Origin: Saccharopolyspora kobensis
GTDB lineage: Bacteria > Actinomycetota > Actinomycetes > Mycobacteriales > Pseudonocardiaceae
DNA length: 64,000 nt
Reading direction: 5' to 3'
Assembly (NCBI RefSeq): GCF_900108315.1
Contig: NZ_FNVB01000007.1
Coordinates: forward strand, 186,001 to 250,000
Below are positions 33,382 to 42,373 of this stretch, piece by piece. The translations under genes and the position numbers were made by a program. Numbering within the stretch: position 1 is the first letter of the stretch; each line of letters starts with the position of its first letter. A model generated the notes under the pieces. That model was not told the DNA's origin, ran no database searches, and worked only from the letters and a program-made list of their open reading frames with translations.

Positions 33382-34635
33382 TCACTCCGGGGCGGGCGCC
33401 GTGGCCTTGAGCGCTTCGGCGATGGCCGCCGCGGTCAGCTCCAGCTGCCACTCGCGGGCGCCCTTCTCGCGCAGCAGCGCGGTCACCGCGGCGAGGCTGC
33501 GGTCCTCGGGCGGGCTCCAGCAGGTGCGTCGCACCAGATCCGGGAGCAGCAGGTTCTCCACCGGCAGCTGGTTGGCCTCGGCGATCTCCGACAGCGCGGC
33601 GCGCGCCGCGGTCAACCGCGCGGCCGCGTCCGGATCGCGGTCGGCCCACCGGTTGGTCGGGGGCGGACCGTCGCTGGCGGAGGCCGGAGCGGGCAGCTCG
33701 TCGTTCTCCAGGCGGCGCGCCGAGCGCAGCGCCTGCAGCCACATCGAAGCCCGGCGCCGCTGCTGCCTGCCGCCGAACACCGGCAGCGCGACCAGATCGG
33801 CCTCGGTCTTCGGCCCGGCCTGCGCGGCCTGGACGATCGAGGAATCGGGCAGCACCCGGCCCGGTGCGAGATCGCGCTCGCGGGCGAACTTGTCGCGGGT
33901 CTGCCAGAGCGCGCGGACCGCGGCCAGCTGGCGGGGATTGCGCACCCGGTGGATGCCCGACGTGCGGCGCCACGGTTCGGCGCGCGGGGGTGCGGGTTCG
34001 GCGGTGCGGACCGCCTCGAACTCCTCCAGCGCCCAGTCGAGCTTGCCCTGCTTCACCAGCTCGTCGTGCATCGCCTCGCGCAGCGCGGTCAGCAGTTCGA
34101 CGTCGAGCGCGGCGTAGACGAGCCAGTCCTGGGGGAGCGGGCGCCGCGACCAGTCGGCCGCGCTGTGCCCCTTCTCCAGCCGGTACCCGAGCATGCGCTC
34201 CACGAGAGCGCCGAGCGAGACGCGCTCGAACCCGGCCAGCCGGCCGGCCAGCTCGGTGTCGAACAGCTTCGCCGGGCGCAGGTCCAGCTCGGCCAGGCAG
34301 GGCAGGTCCTGCGAGGCGGCGTGCAGCACCCACTCGGTGCCGGCCAGCGCCGGCACCAGCGGATCGAGCTCACCGCCCAGTGCGATCGGGTCCACCAGCA
34401 CGGTCCCAGCGCCTTCGCGGCGCAGTTGCACCAGGTAGGCGCGCTGGGAGTAGCGGTATCCCGAAGCTCGCTCGGTGTCCACGGCCACCGGTCCGGTGCC
34501 CGCGGCGAGCGCGGTCGCGGCGGCGTCCAGCGCCGCCGGCGTGTCCACCACCGGCGGCACGCCGTCGGCGGGTTCGGTCAACAACACCGGTTCCGGGCGG
34601 TCGGACCCGACGGTCTCGGGGCTTGCAGCTTCCAC
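33382..34635 (-). CDS. rnd: Ribonuclease D
   Basis: The 417-residue protein has a DEDDy 3'-5' exonuclease domain. Motif I is GPVAVDTERASGYRYSQRAY, with the catalytic D and E in DTE. Motif II is VLHAASQDLPCL and motif III is DWLVYAALDVELL with the Tyr and Asp. An HRDC domain follows (RALWQTRDKFARERDLAPGR, about 235-300) and a second HRDC-like helical region at the end. It trims stable-RNA precursors. GTG start; a TAAGGT hexamer lies 9 nt upstream. In actinobacteria rnd lies close to dxs and hemE, as here. Confidence 0.92.
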   Translation of the reverse strand: MEAASPETVGSDRPEPVLLTEPADGVPPVVDTPAALDAAATALAAGTGPVAVDTERASGYRYSQRAYLVQLRREGAGTVLVDPIALGGELDPLVPALAGTEWVLHAASQDLPCLAELDLRPAKLFDTELAGRLAGFERVSLGALVERMLGYRLEKGHSAADWSRRPLPQDWLVYAALDVELLTALREAMHDELVKQGKLDWALEEFEAVRTAEPAPPRAEPWRRTSGIHRVRNPRQLAAVRALWQTRDKFARERDLAPGRVLPDSSIVQAAQAGPKTEADLVALPVFGGRQQRRRASMWLQALRSARRLENDELPAPASASDGPPPTNRWADRDPDAAARLTAARAALSEIAEANQLPVENLLLPDLVRRTCWSPPEDRSLAAVTALLREKGAREWQLELTAAAIAEALKATAPAPE

Positions 34636-34732
34636 GGCTATCAGACCTTACGTGCTTTGGTCCGATCCGTGGGGCCACTCCGACCGAGCTCGTCGGGCCG
34701 ACCGTTCCGGTACAGGTGCTTCGGCGTCCGGA

Positions 34733-35449
34733 TCAGCGGATCACGCCGGCCCGCATGGCCAGCGCGACCATCTGCGCCCGGTCGCCGGTGCCCAGCTTGC
34801 GCCCTATCCGCGACAGGTGGCTCTTCACCGTGAGCGCGGAGAGGTTGAGGGCCTCACCGATCTCCTTGTTGGAACGGCCGTCGGCCACCAACTGGAGAAC
34901 TTCGACCTCGCGCCCGGACAGCTCGCGAGGGGTGTTGTCCGTCCCCGGCACGCGGGTACCGGCGGCAAGCACCGGCGCCACGCTGGGGTCGGCGTACACC
35001 CCGCCGTCGAGCACGCGGCGCACGCCGTCCGTGACCACCATCGGCGAGGCCGACTTCAGCAGGTACGCCTGCGCACCTGCTTGGAAGGCGGCCCGTACCG
35101 CGTACGGGTCGTCGGACGATGCGAGCACCACGATCCGCGGCCATCCCTGGCTCCGGAGTTCGGTGACCAGTTCGATACCGGTCCCGTCCGGAAGCCCGAG
35201 ATCGAGGATCGCGAGGTCGCACGGACCGGTGGCCAGAGCGCGAGCCCTGGCCTCGGCCATCGATGCGGCCTCGTGCACCGTGCCGGCGCCCATCTGCAGC
35301 AGCCGGGCGGCGATTGCCTCCCGGAGCAGCGGATGGTCGTCCACCACGAGCACCGTGAACAGCTCTTCCCGCGGGTGCGGGACCATGTTGGCCGGCAAGG
35401 TGCCGGCGGGCGTGGTTCGAGCGGCCTGACCTAAGCCGACGGCAGCCAC
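34733..35449 (-). CDS. NarL/LuxR-type response regulator
   Basis: The 238-residue protein has a ~25-residue extension and then a receiver domain beginning FTVLVVDDHPLLREAIAARL. The phospho-acceptor Asp is in LAILDLGLPDGTG and the Lys in AYLLKSASP. The LuxR-type HTH is LSGREVEVLQLVADGRSNKE followed by IGEALNLSALTVKSHLSRIG. GTG at 35449 is chosen because GGGAGGTAGTGAC precedes it. No histidine kinase is adjacent, so it is an orphan regulator. The long AT-richer upstream region with a palindrome at 35587-35605 suggests regulated expression. Confidence 0.92.
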   Translation of the reverse strand: MAAVGLGQAARTTPAGTLPANMVPHPREELFTVLVVDDHPLLREAIAARLLQMGAGTVHEAASMAEARARALATGPCDLAILDLGLPDGTGIELVTELRSQGWPRIVVLASSDDPYAVRAAFQAGAQAYLLKSASPMVVTDGVRRVLDGGVYADPSVAPVLAAGTRVPGTDNTPRELSGREVEVLQLVADGRSNKEIGEALNLSALTVKSHLSRIGRKLGTGDRAQMVALAMRAGVIR

Positions 35450-35854
35450 GTCACTACCTCCCTGGAGTCGGTCGTGCCCCCCGACCGGCACCGGGACTCT
35501 CGACCAATCAGCCGCGCCACTGATCGACCGAAAGTGGTGTCGTCGGGTGGCAGCGTAACCGCCCAAGCGGGTCAGCGGGACGATCAATCGGGTATCTATC
35601 CCGATCGAGTTGTGACCTGACCATGATCACATCGCACTTTCGGGTGACTATCCGCAATCGCCGTAACGTCGGAGCGTGGCTAATCGACATAACATGAATG
35701 CGTATCGTGAAAAATTTGCACAATCAACGGTTTCGCGGCCTCTGGCGGAACTTCGCGAATGAAAACGCGGCTTCGGCGTGTCGCGCAGTGGGCTTGTCGC
35801 TGCACCTTACGCGCCGCAATCGGCGGATACAGCCGGTGATCGGACCAAACAGGA
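35450..35854. other. Intergenic region upstream of the orphan response regulator
   Basis: About 405 bp of clearly lower GC than its surroundings. It contains the imperfect palindrome ATCGGG-N7-CCCGAT at 35587-35605 and AT-rich patches such as GTGAAAAATTTGCACAATC near 35707. The short frames on both strands lack ribosome sites. It probably holds the promoter of the regulator on the minus strand; the rest is unexplained. Confidence 0.45.
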
Positions 35855-36433
35855 TCAGTCGCGCGGCGCAATGCCGTTCGACGGACGGCCGAGCATCGAC
35901 ACGCCTTCGGGAGGCAGACCCGACGCGCTGGCCATCAGCTCGTGGAACGCCGCCGCGTGCGGCCCCAGGTCGGCGTCGGTGGCCGTCCACGACCCCCGCA
36001 GCTCCAGATCGTGGCTGCGGGAGGGGCCTGCGATGTCTCCGAAGCGGGCCGAGGACGTCAGGGTCACCGTGCCGCCGAGCGCGGTCCACGCCGCCCCGGC
36101 GCACTCCAGCGCATCGGTGAGCCACGACCAGCCGACCGCGGGCAGCAGCGGGTCGGTGGCCAGCTCCGGGTCCAGCTCGGCCCGCAGGTACACCACGAGC
36201 CGCAGCACGCCGTCCCACGCCTCCTGGCCCTCCGGGTCGTGCAGCAGGACCAGTCGAGCGGTGGCCAGCTCACCTGCCGGGCCGTTGGCCTCCGCCGCCA
36301 GCGCGTGCGCCCAGGGGGCGAGCCGCTTGGGCGGGCCGACCTCCGAGAGCTCGATCTCCGCTCGCGGGCGGGCCGACGTCAACGTGGCAACTGCCTGCCG
36401 AAAAACCTCGGGCGCCGCCGCCATCTCCGTCAC
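35855..36433 (-). CDS. DUF3000 protein
   Basis: The 192-residue protein has the DUF3000 pattern. Its N-terminus VFRQAVATLTSARPRAEIEL is followed by PPKRLAPWAHALAAE, then RLVLLHDPEGQEAWDGVLRL and ELATDPLLPAVGWSWLTDAL. The end GLPPEGVSMLGRPS is also typical. It is an actinobacteria-specific family of unknown function that sits beside hemE and rnd in many genomes. GTG at 36433 is favoured because TAGAGT lies 7 nt before it; ATG at 36424 is the alternative. No membrane segment. Confidence 0.87.
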   Translation of the reverse strand: MTEMAAAPEVFRQAVATLTSARPRAEIELSEVGPPKRLAPWAHALAAEANGPAGELATARLVLLHDPEGQEAWDGVLRLVVYLRAELDPELATDPLLPAVGWSWLTDALECAGAAWTALGGTVTLTSSARFGDIAGPSRSHDLELRGSWTATDADLGPHAAAFHELMASASGLPPEGVSMLGRPSNGIAPRD

Positions 36434-36440
36434 GCCGCCG

Positions 36441-36446
36441 ACTCTA
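36441..36446 (-). promoter_or_regulatory. -10 element of the DUF3000 gene, leaderless
   Basis: TAGAGT on the minus strand lies 7 nt before the GTG start. The same hexamer followed by CGGCG occurs before zapE at 55115. Confidence 0.5.
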
Positions 36447-36657
36447 GGCGGCCGGGCGCGAGCGGTGGCGGAGGCACGCCGATCAACATCGCGCCGCACC
36501 TCGCTCCAGGGGCCCGACCTGCGCCGCCGCGCAATGCCAGTTCGCCGGACCGGGCCTCCGGGCGACATGCGAAGATTGCCGCGCAAGCCCGGTCCGCCGC
36601 CGAGGCAGCGCCCGTGCGGTACTCCCGGGATCGATCGACGTACGGACATTGACCCCG

Positions 36658-37743
36658 ATGACGAATCCCGCACCGGTCCCGGCCCGCCGAGACCTCGCCG
36701 ACGCCCCCTTCCTCGTCGCCGCGCGCGGCGGCACCCCCCGGCACACCCCGGTCTGGTTCATGCGTCAGGCCGGCCGCTCGCTGCCCGAGTACCGCCGGAT
36801 CCGCGAGGGCGTGCCGATGCTGCAGTCGTGCCTGACACCGGAGCTGGTCAGCGAGATCACCCTGCAGCCGGTGCGCAGGCACGGCGTGGACGCCGCGATC
36901 CTGTTCAGCGACATCGTGCTGCCGCTCTACGTCGCGGGCATCGGGCTGGACATCGTCGCGGGCACCGGGCCGGTGGTGGCCGAGCCGGTCCGCAGCGCCG
37001 CCGACGTCACCGCGCTGCCGCAGCTGGAGGCGAGCCAGGTCGAGCCGGTCGCCGAAGCGGTCCGCCTGCTGGTCGGCGAGCTGGGGTCCACGCCGCTGAT
37101 CGGGTTCGCCGGTGCTCCGTTCACGCTCGCCTCCTACCTCGTCGAGGGCGGCCCGAGCCGCAACCACGAGAAGACCAAGGCGCTCATGCACTCCGACCCG
37201 AAGACCTGGCACGCGCTGCTGGAGAAGCTCTCGGAGACCACGCTGCAGTTCCTACGGGTGCAGCTGGCGGCGGGTGTCGACGCGATCCAGCTGTTCGACT
37301 CGTGGGCTGGCGCGCTGTCGCTGCGCGACTACCGCGAGTTCGTGCTGCCGCACAGCGAGCGGATCTTCGCGGGCGTCGCCGAGATCGCCGACGTGCCGAA
37401 GATCCACTTCGGGGTGGGCACCGGCGAGCTGCTCGGCGCGATGCGCACCGCCGGGGCCGACGTGGTCGGCGTCGACTGGCGGATCCCGCTGGACGACGCG
37501 GCGGCCCGGCTGCGGGCGGCGGCGCCGGACGCGGGCGGGCCGGTGGTGCAGGGCAACCTCGACCCGGCGGTGCTGTTCGCCGGGTGGGACGCGGTGGAGC
37601 GCGAGGTGCGCCGGATCCTCGCCGAGGGCCAGGCGGCGGGCGGGCACATCTTCAACCTCGGCCACGGGGTGCTGCCGAGCACCGACCCGGAGGTGCTGAC
37701 CCGGGTGGTCGAGCTCGTCCACACCGCGAGCAAGCAGCAGTGA
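36658..37743 (+). CDS. hemE: Uroporphyrinogen decarboxylase
   Basis: The 361-residue enzyme removes four carboxyls from uroporphyrinogen III to give coproporphyrinogen III. The N-terminal signature is [19 protein letters not shown]; most family members have Tyr where this has Ser. The catalytic Asp region is [16 protein letters not shown], and [17 protein letters not shown] is the second signature. The end has [20 protein letters not shown] at 36658 is used; a TTG 9 nt earlier is in frame. The stop overlaps the next ATG (TGATG), coupling hemE to hemY. Confidence 0.96.
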   Translation: MTNPAPVPARRDLADAPFLVAARGGTPRHTPVWFMRQAGRSLPEYRRIREGVPMLQSCLTPELVSEITLQPVRRHGVDAAILFSDIVLPLYVAGIGLDIVAGTGPVVAEPVRSAADVTALPQLEASQVEPVAEAVRLLVGELGSTPLIGFAGAPFTLASYLVEGGPSRNHEKTKALMHSDPKTWHALLEKLSETTLQFLRVQLAAGVDAIQLFDSWAGALSLRDYREFVLPHSERIFAGVAEIADVPKIHFGVGTGELLGAMRTAGADVVGVDWRIPLDDAAARLRAAAPDAGGPVVQGNLDPAVLFAGWDAVEREVRRILAEGQAAGGHIFNLGHGVLPSTDPEVLTRVVELVHTASKQQ

Positions 37744-39176
37744 TGGCGCCGCGGGTCGCAGTCGTCGGCGGCGGCATCGCCGGACTGGCCGCCGCCCACC
37801 GGCTGCGCCGGGAGCTCGGGCCGCAGGCCGAGATCGTGCTGGTCGAGCAGGCCTCCCGGGTCGGCGGCAAGCTGCGCACGGTCGAGCTGGCCGGACGGGC
37901 CTACGACCTCGGCGCGGAGGCGTTCCTGGCGCGTCGGCCCGAGGTCCTGCGCCTCGCGGACGAGCTGGGCGTGGCGGCCGACGTCGTGCACCCGGGCGGT
38001 GTGTCGGCGTCGGTGCACGCCGGTGGCCGCACGCGGCGCCTGCCGACCGGCACCGTGATGGGCGTGCCCGCCGGCCCGGAGGCGGTGCGCGACGTGCTGT
38101 CGGATTCCGGCCTGGCGGCGGTCCGTGCGGAACCGGAGCTGCCGCCGCTGCGGCTCGAAGGTGCCGACATCTCGGTCGGCGAGCTGCTGCGCGGCCGGGT
38201 CGGCGACGAGGTCGTGGACCGGTTGGTGGAGCCGCTGCTCGGCGGTGTCTACGCGGGCGACTCGAACCGGCTCGGCCTGCGGGCGACCGTCCCCGCCCTG
38301 GCGGCGGCGCTGGACGCGGGCGCGGAGTCGATCACCGAGGCGGCCGCTTCGGCGTTGCCCGCGCCGAAGCCCGGTGCGCCGAAGCTGCCGGTGTTCGGCG
38401 CGTTCCACAGCGGCTACCGGCGGCTCATCGACCAGCTGCTGATCGCCGCCGACGCGCGGCTCCGGCTCGGGCTGCCGGTGCGGGGCCTGACCCGGACCGC
38501 GACCGGCTGGCGGCTGGAGATCGGCGCGGCGCCGAGCCCGGAGTTCCTCGACGTCGACGGCGTCGTGCTCGCCGTGCCCGCCCCTTCCGCGCGCCGCCTG
38601 CTCCAGGACGTCGTGCCCGCCGCAGCGGTCAAGCTCGGCGAGGTGGAGCTGGCCTCCATGATCGTGGTCGGCTTCGCGCTGCCCGCGGACGTCGCGCTGC
38701 CCGAGGCCTCGGGCGTGCTGATCGCGCGCGGCGAGCGGCACGCCGACGGAACCCCGTTCACCGCGAAGGCGTTCACCTTCTCCAGCAACAAGTGGCCGCA
38801 CCTGCGCGGTGCGGGCGGTGAGCTGCTGGTGCGCGGTTCGGTCGGCCGCTTCGGCGAGACCGCCGACCTGCGGCTGGACGACGCGGAGGTGCAGCGCCGG
38901 GTGCGGGCCGATCTCGCCGAGCTGACCGGGATCGCGGCGGAGCCGGTGGACTCGGTCGTGCTGCGCTGGGGCGGCGGGCTGCCCCAGTACGGCGTGGGGC
39001 ACCTGGACCTGATCGCCGACGTGGAACGCGCGGTGGCCGAGCAGCCGGGACTGGCGCTCGCCGGTGCGGCACTGCACGGCGTCGGGGTCCCGGCGTGCGT
39101 CGCGACGGGCGAGGCCGCAGCGATGGAGATCACCCGGGCCCTGCTGCGGGGGACACGCCGCGAAGTGGGAACATGA
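37743..39176 (+). CDS. hemY: Protoporphyrinogen/coproporphyrinogen III oxidase (HemY/CgoX)
   Basis: The 477-residue FAD enzyme starts with the dinucleotide fold [20 protein letters not shown] and the FAD motif [17 protein letters not shown] substrate domain follows with [19 protein letters not shown]. The C-terminal FAD-binding block is [20 protein letters not shown]. In Gram-positive bacteria this enzyme oxidises coproporphyrinogen III to coproporphyrin III. That fits the chdC gene next door, so the coproporphyrin-dependent haem route is indicated. The ATG overlaps the hemE stop by one base. Confidence 0.95.
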   Translation: MAPRVAVVGGGIAGLAAAHRLRRELGPQAEIVLVEQASRVGGKLRTVELAGRAYDLGAEAFLARRPEVLRLADELGVAADVVHPGGVSASVHAGGRTRRLPTGTVMGVPAGPEAVRDVLSDSGLAAVRAEPELPPLRLEGADISVGELLRGRVGDEVVDRLVEPLLGGVYAGDSNRLGLRATVPALAAALDAGAESITEAAASALPAPKPGAPKLPVFGAFHSGYRRLIDQLLIAADARLRLGLPVRGLTRTATGWRLEIGAAPSPEFLDVDGVVLAVPAPSARRLLQDVVPAAAVKLGEVELASMIVVGFALPADVALPEASGVLIARGERHADGTPFTAKAFTFSSNKWPHLRGAGGELLVRGSVGRFGETADLRLDDAEVQRRVRADLAELTGIAAEPVDSVVLRWGGGLPQYGVGHLDLIADVERAVAEQPGLALAGAALHGVGVPACVATGEAAAMEITRALLRGTRREVGT

Positions 39177-39180
39177 AGCC

Positions 39181-39876
39181 ATGGCGCGGCTGAACTACGA
39201 CGAGCTCAACGACACCATCCGCTACACCATGTGGTCGGTGTTCCGCATCGAGCAGGGCACCCTGCCGGAGGACCGGGCCAAGGCGGCTCAGGCGACCCAG
39301 GAGTACCTGGAATCGCTGGCCGACTCCGGCGTCGTGGTCCGCGGCGTCTACGACGTCTCCGGGCTGCGGGCCGACGCGGACTTCATGATCTGGTGGCACT
39401 CCGAGCACATCGAGCAGGTGCAGGCGGCCTACACCGGTTTCCGCCGCGAGACCCCGCTCGGCCAGTCCTCCGAGCCGGTGTGGAGCAACGTCGCGCTGCA
39501 CCGCCCCGCGGAGTTCAACAAGAGCCACATCCCGGCGTTCCTGGCAGGCGAGGAGCCGCGCCAGTTCATCTGCGTGTACCCGTTCGTGCGGTCCTACGAG
39601 TGGTACCTGCTGCCCGACGACGAGCGCCGCAAGATGCTGGCCGACCACGGCAAGGAAGCCCGCGACTACCCGGACGTCCGGGCGAACACGGTGGCCTCCT
39701 TCGCCCTCGGCGACTACGAGTGGATCCTGGCCTTCGAGGCCGACGAGCTGCACCGCATCGTGGACCTGATGCGGCACCTGCGCGGCACCGAGGCCCGCCT
39801 GCACGTCCGCGAGGAGATTCCGTTCTACACGGGCACCCGGGTCGACGTCGCCGACCTGGTCACCCGCCTGCCCTGA
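39181..39876 (+). CDS. chdC: Coproheme decarboxylase (ChdC/HemQ)
   Basis: The 231-residue protein of the chlorite-dismutase superfamily makes haem b by oxidative decarboxylation of coproheme. Diagnostic segments are [35 protein letters not shown] and [17 protein letters not shown], where the Tyr of VYPF is the probable radical-forming residue. [15 protein letters not shown] contains the proximal His ligand. True chlorite dismutases carry a distal Arg in the position occupied by other residues here. The start is 4 nt after the hemY stop. A strong bidirectional terminator follows. Confidence 0.95.
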   Translation: MARLNYDELNDTIRYTMWSVFRIEQGTLPEDRAKAAQATQEYLESLADSGVVVRGVYDVSGLRADADFMIWWHSEHIEQVQAAYTGFRRETPLGQSSEPVWSNVALHRPAEFNKSHIPAFLAGEEPRQFICVYPFVRSYEWYLLPDDERRKMLADHGKEARDYPDVRANTVASFALGDYEWILAFEADELHRIVDLMRHLRGTEARLHVREEIPFYTGTRVDVADLVTRLP

Positions 39877-39882
39877 CGATTC

Positions 39883-39918
39883 CCGGGCGGGGTCGCGAGC
39901 GATCGCGGCCCCGCCCGG
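39883..39918. terminator. Bidirectional terminator between chdC and the coiled-coil gene
   Basis: 15-bp arms (39883-39897 and 39904-39918) pair with a single T-G wobble around a 6-nt loop. They fill almost the whole gap between two convergent stop codons. Confidence 0.75.
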
Positions 39919-40638
39919 TCATTTCGCCTGCGCGATCTGCTGGGTCGGGGTGTCCGGGGTGGACAGGCTCGCGCTGATGGTGCGCTGCAGGTGCCGGTGC
40001 ACGCTGTTGAGCTCCTGCCGCAGCCCCAGGACCTGCCTGCTCAGCGCGTCGCCCTCGGCCAGGGTGTCGGTCTCGACCGCGCGCAGCAGCACCCCGAGCT
40101 GCCCGTGCAGGCGCTGGTGCACGTCGACGAACCGGACGATCTGCTGCTGGGTCTCCAGCGCCGGCGAGGTGCGGGCCACCGCCTTGATCACGGTCTCCTG
40201 CCAGCGCTGCGCGGTCTGCCGGTAGTGCCGGTCGGCGGCCACCCGGTAGTGCGGCGCGACCTGGCCGTCCATGGCGGTGCGGATCAGCTCCTGGCTGCTG
40301 TCGACGAGCTCGCGGGCGCTGGTGGTCACCGCGTAGGCCCACTCCCACTGCTCGGTCTGCGTGCTGGTCTGGCGCTCCTGCCTGGCCTCCTCCAGCTGCG
40401 CCTGCGCGAGCTTGATCTGCTCCCACGCCCGCTCGGCCTGCGCGCGGGCGTTGTGGGCGGCTTTGGTCGACTGCTCCGCATGAGCTTCGGCGGCGGCCAC
40501 CAGCCGGCGCATCGCTTCGGTCCGCTGCACGGCCGCGCGGGCCTCCCGACGAGCCAGCCACAGCTGCCAGCCGGCGATCCCGACGGCCACGATGGCCAGC
40601 CCGGCCGCGATCCACGTGACCAGCTGCTCCCAACTCAT
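39919..40638 (-). CDS. Membrane-anchored coiled-coil protein, unknown function
   Basis: The 239-residue protein starts MSWEQLVTWIAAGLAIVAVG with one N-terminal membrane helix (about 7-28). A long alpha-helical coiled coil runs from about 30 to 105 (EAHAEQSTKAAHNARAQAER, LAQAQLEEARQERQTSTQTE). The remainder is also helical, with many Gln and His residues. No enzymatic motif is seen. The anchor orientation predicts a cytoplasmic helical domain. A GTTGCG-ATTC-CGCAAC palindrome lies about 60 bp upstream. The family is not recognised. Confidence 0.7.
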   Translation of the reverse strand: MSWEQLVTWIAAGLAIVAVGIAGWQLWLARREARAAVQRTEAMRRLVAAAEAHAEQSTKAAHNARAQAERAWEQIKLAQAQLEEARQERQTSTQTEQWEWAYAVTTSARELVDSSQELIRTAMDGQVAPHYRVAADRHYRQTAQRWQETVIKAVARTSPALETQQQIVRFVDVHQRLHGQLGVLLRAVETDTLAEGDALSRQVLGLRQELNSVHRHLQRTISASLSTPDTPTQQIAQAK

Positions 40639-40694
40639 GCGCCAAACGCTGACACAACACCCCGATCGGCTGTTCCGGGTAGGAACAATCTCAC

Positions 40695-40710
40695 GTTGCG
40701 ATTCCGCAAC
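40695..40710. promoter_or_regulatory. Small palindrome upstream of the coiled-coil gene
   Basis: GTTGCG-ATTC-CGCAAC is a perfect 6-bp inverted repeat about 57 bp before the minus-strand ATG. It may be a regulator site; the partner is unknown. Confidence 0.3.
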
Positions 40711-40857
40711 TGGAGGTGTTCGCACCCCGCTGCCGAACCCGCCGGGGACCTCGACGTGGACGTCCAGCTCGGTCTCGGCGGCGGGCACGTCGAACGTCCG
40801 ATCAGGTGGCGGGCCCGGCCGGGCGGGTGCCGGGTACCGCTGGTCAGAGCCCGGTGA

Positions 40858-41475
40858 CCTCGCGGTCGTCGTACGCCGCGCGGGCGGCGTCGATGTGGCC
40901 CCGAGGTCGGGCTCGGCACCCACATCGACGACGTCGTCGGCCTGATCGAAGGCGAGCGCCTCGACGACCTCGTGCTCGTCGGGCACAGCTACGCCGGGAT
41001 GGTCATATCGGGAGTCGCTCACCGAGTCCCGAAGCGGATCGCGCACCTGGTGTTCCTCGACGCGATGGTCCCCGAAGACGGCGAAACCGCTGTCGACGTC
41101 CAGCCGATCACCAAGCAGCTCATCGACCTCGCCGTGGACGGCTGGCGGATTCCGCCGATGCCGGAGCAGCCGCCGCCGCTCGGCTTGTTCGGAGTCACCG
41201 ATCCCGACGACCTCGCCTGGTTGCGGTCGATGCTGTCGGACCAGCCGGTGCGGTGCCTCCAGGAGCCGGTCCGGTTGGACGACCCGGCCGCGCGCGCGAT
41301 CCCGCGCACGCCCATCCACTGCGTCGGACGCCGGCCGGCGGGCATCACCCGGCGTCCCGTCCCAGCGGGCGAGCGGGTGCGGGAACTGCCGACCGGCCAC
41401 GACTGCATGATCACCATGCCCGCCGAGCTCACCGGGCTGCTGCTCGAGGCGTGGGCAGCCCGCTCGGACCGGTGA
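40858..41475 (+). pseudogene. Alpha/beta hydrolase remnant lacking its N-terminus
   Basis: The frame contains PEVGLGTHIDDVVGLIEG, the nucleophile elbow LVGHSYAGMVISGVAHRVP, and the C-terminal ELPTGHDCMITMPAELTGLL with the catalytic His. It matches the secreted/cytosolic esterase group whose members start about 60 residues earlier with an oxyanion-hole strand (V-P-G-A-W-H-G-G). That strand is missing: an in-frame TGA lies at 40855-40857 and no ATG or GTG precedes the elbow. The first available start (GTG 40972) would begin inside the core beta-strand. A 5' deletion is the likely cause. Confidence 0.7.
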
Positions 41476-41481
41476 ACGGGT

Positions 41482-41901
41482 TCAGTCCTCCGGCACCAGG
41501 CGGACGGCGATGGAGTTGATGCAGTAGCGCTGGTCGGTGGGGGTGGCGTAGCCCTCGCCCTCGAAGACGTGTCCCAGGTGGCCGTGGCAGGACGCGCACA
41601 GGACCTCGGTGCGGCGCATGCCGAGGGAGTTGTCCTCGCGGAGGATCACCGCTTCGCTGTCGGCCGGGTCGTAGAACGACGGCCAGCCGCAGTGCGACTC
41701 GAACTTGGTCTGGCTGCGGAACAGCTCCGCCCCGCAACCGCGGCACTCGTAGACCCCGGTGGTCTTGGTGTCGACGTACTCGCCCTGCCAGGCCGGTTCG
41801 GTGGCGGCCTGGCGCAGCACCGCGTACTCGTTCGGGCTGAGCTGCTCGCGCCACTCCTGGTCTGTCTTGCTTACCTTCGGGGTACCTGCGACCGGATCCA
41901 T
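41482..41901 (-). CDS. msrB: Peptide-methionine (R)-S-oxide reductase
   Basis: The 139-residue protein repairs methionine-R-sulfoxide. Zinc is held by the CxxC pairs CRGC and CASC. The HCGWPSFYDP segment forms the substrate pocket, GHLGHVF provides His residues, and the catalytic Cys lies in DQRYCINSIAVRL near the C-terminus. The resolving Cys used by some MsrB enzymes is replaced, so regeneration may be direct by thioredoxin. The ATG start lies 6 nt after TAGCGT, suggesting a leaderless message. Confidence 0.95.
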   Translation of the reverse strand: MDPVAGTPKVSKTDQEWREQLSPNEYAVLRQAATEPAWQGEYVDTKTTGVYECRGCGAELFRSQTKFESHCGWPSFYDPADSEAVILREDNSLGMRRTEVLCASCHGHLGHVFEGEGYATPTDQRYCINSIAVRLVPED

Positions 41902-41907
41902 GCTTCC

Positions 41908-41913
41908 ACGCTA
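41908..41913 (-). promoter_or_regulatory. -10 element of msrB, leaderless
   Basis: TAGCGT on the minus strand lies 6 nt before the msrB ATG. The hexamer is identical to that before kptA. Confidence 0.5.
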
Positions 41914-41973
41914 ATGCGTGCCGAGATCAACTGCACTGCCGCGTCCGCGCGAGGAGTCGAACACCACCGCGGT

Positions 41974-42273
41974 TCAGCCGGCGAAGGTGTTGAAGACGAA
42001 GACGAGCGCGTTCCAGACCGTGGACAGGACGCCGAGGAGGATCAGCGCCACCACCAGGACGGCCACCACGCGGCGGTGGCCGTTGGCGCGGTTGGCGCTC
42101 TGGGCGAAGTCGTCCACTCCGCGCAGCATGCCCTCGACCGTGGCGTCGGAGTTCGGGCGCTGCATCCGGTCGCGGTGCTCCGCGAAGGCCTGGACCTCGG
42201 GATCGGCCGGGTCGAGCCCGTCGAGTTCGTCGCCGAGGCGACCGTTCCGGTCCTCGGGTTCACCGCGCTCCAC
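41974..42273 (-). CDS. Small tail-anchored membrane protein
   Basis: The 99-residue protein has a charged N-terminal part (LDGLDPADPEVQAFAEHRDR, then MQRPNSDATVEGMLRGVDDF). A single C-terminal membrane helix VVAVLVVALILLGVLSTVWN lies near the end. No catalytic motif is seen and the family is not recognised. The GTG start lies 6 nt after a TACGGT hexamer, supporting expression from a leaderless message. It diverges from the DUF4389 gene. Confidence 0.65.
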   Translation of the reverse strand: MERGEPEDRNGRLGDELDGLDPADPEVQAFAEHRDRMQRPNSDATVEGMLRGVDDFAQSANRANGHRRVVAVLVVALILLGVLSTVWNALVFVFNTFAG

Positions 42274-42279
42274 CGCATC

Positions 42280-42285
42280 ACCGTA
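42280..42285 (-). promoter_or_regulatory. -10 element of the tail-anchored protein gene
   Basis: TACGGT on the minus strand lies 6 nt before the GTG start and fits TANNNT. Confidence 0.45.
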
Positions 42286-42373
42286 GCGCCTCCCGGGCGC
42301 GCCGCGAACGATCTGCCGGGTCCGTCGTTCGTGGGTACGCTGCAGGCCGCTCCACTTAGGACAGGAGGCGCCG

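Noticed and set aside
35778..37742. A long plus-strand extension upstream of hemY
   Set aside because: It overlaps the DUF3000 gene on the other strand and hemE in another frame; hemY homology starts at the ATG at 37743.
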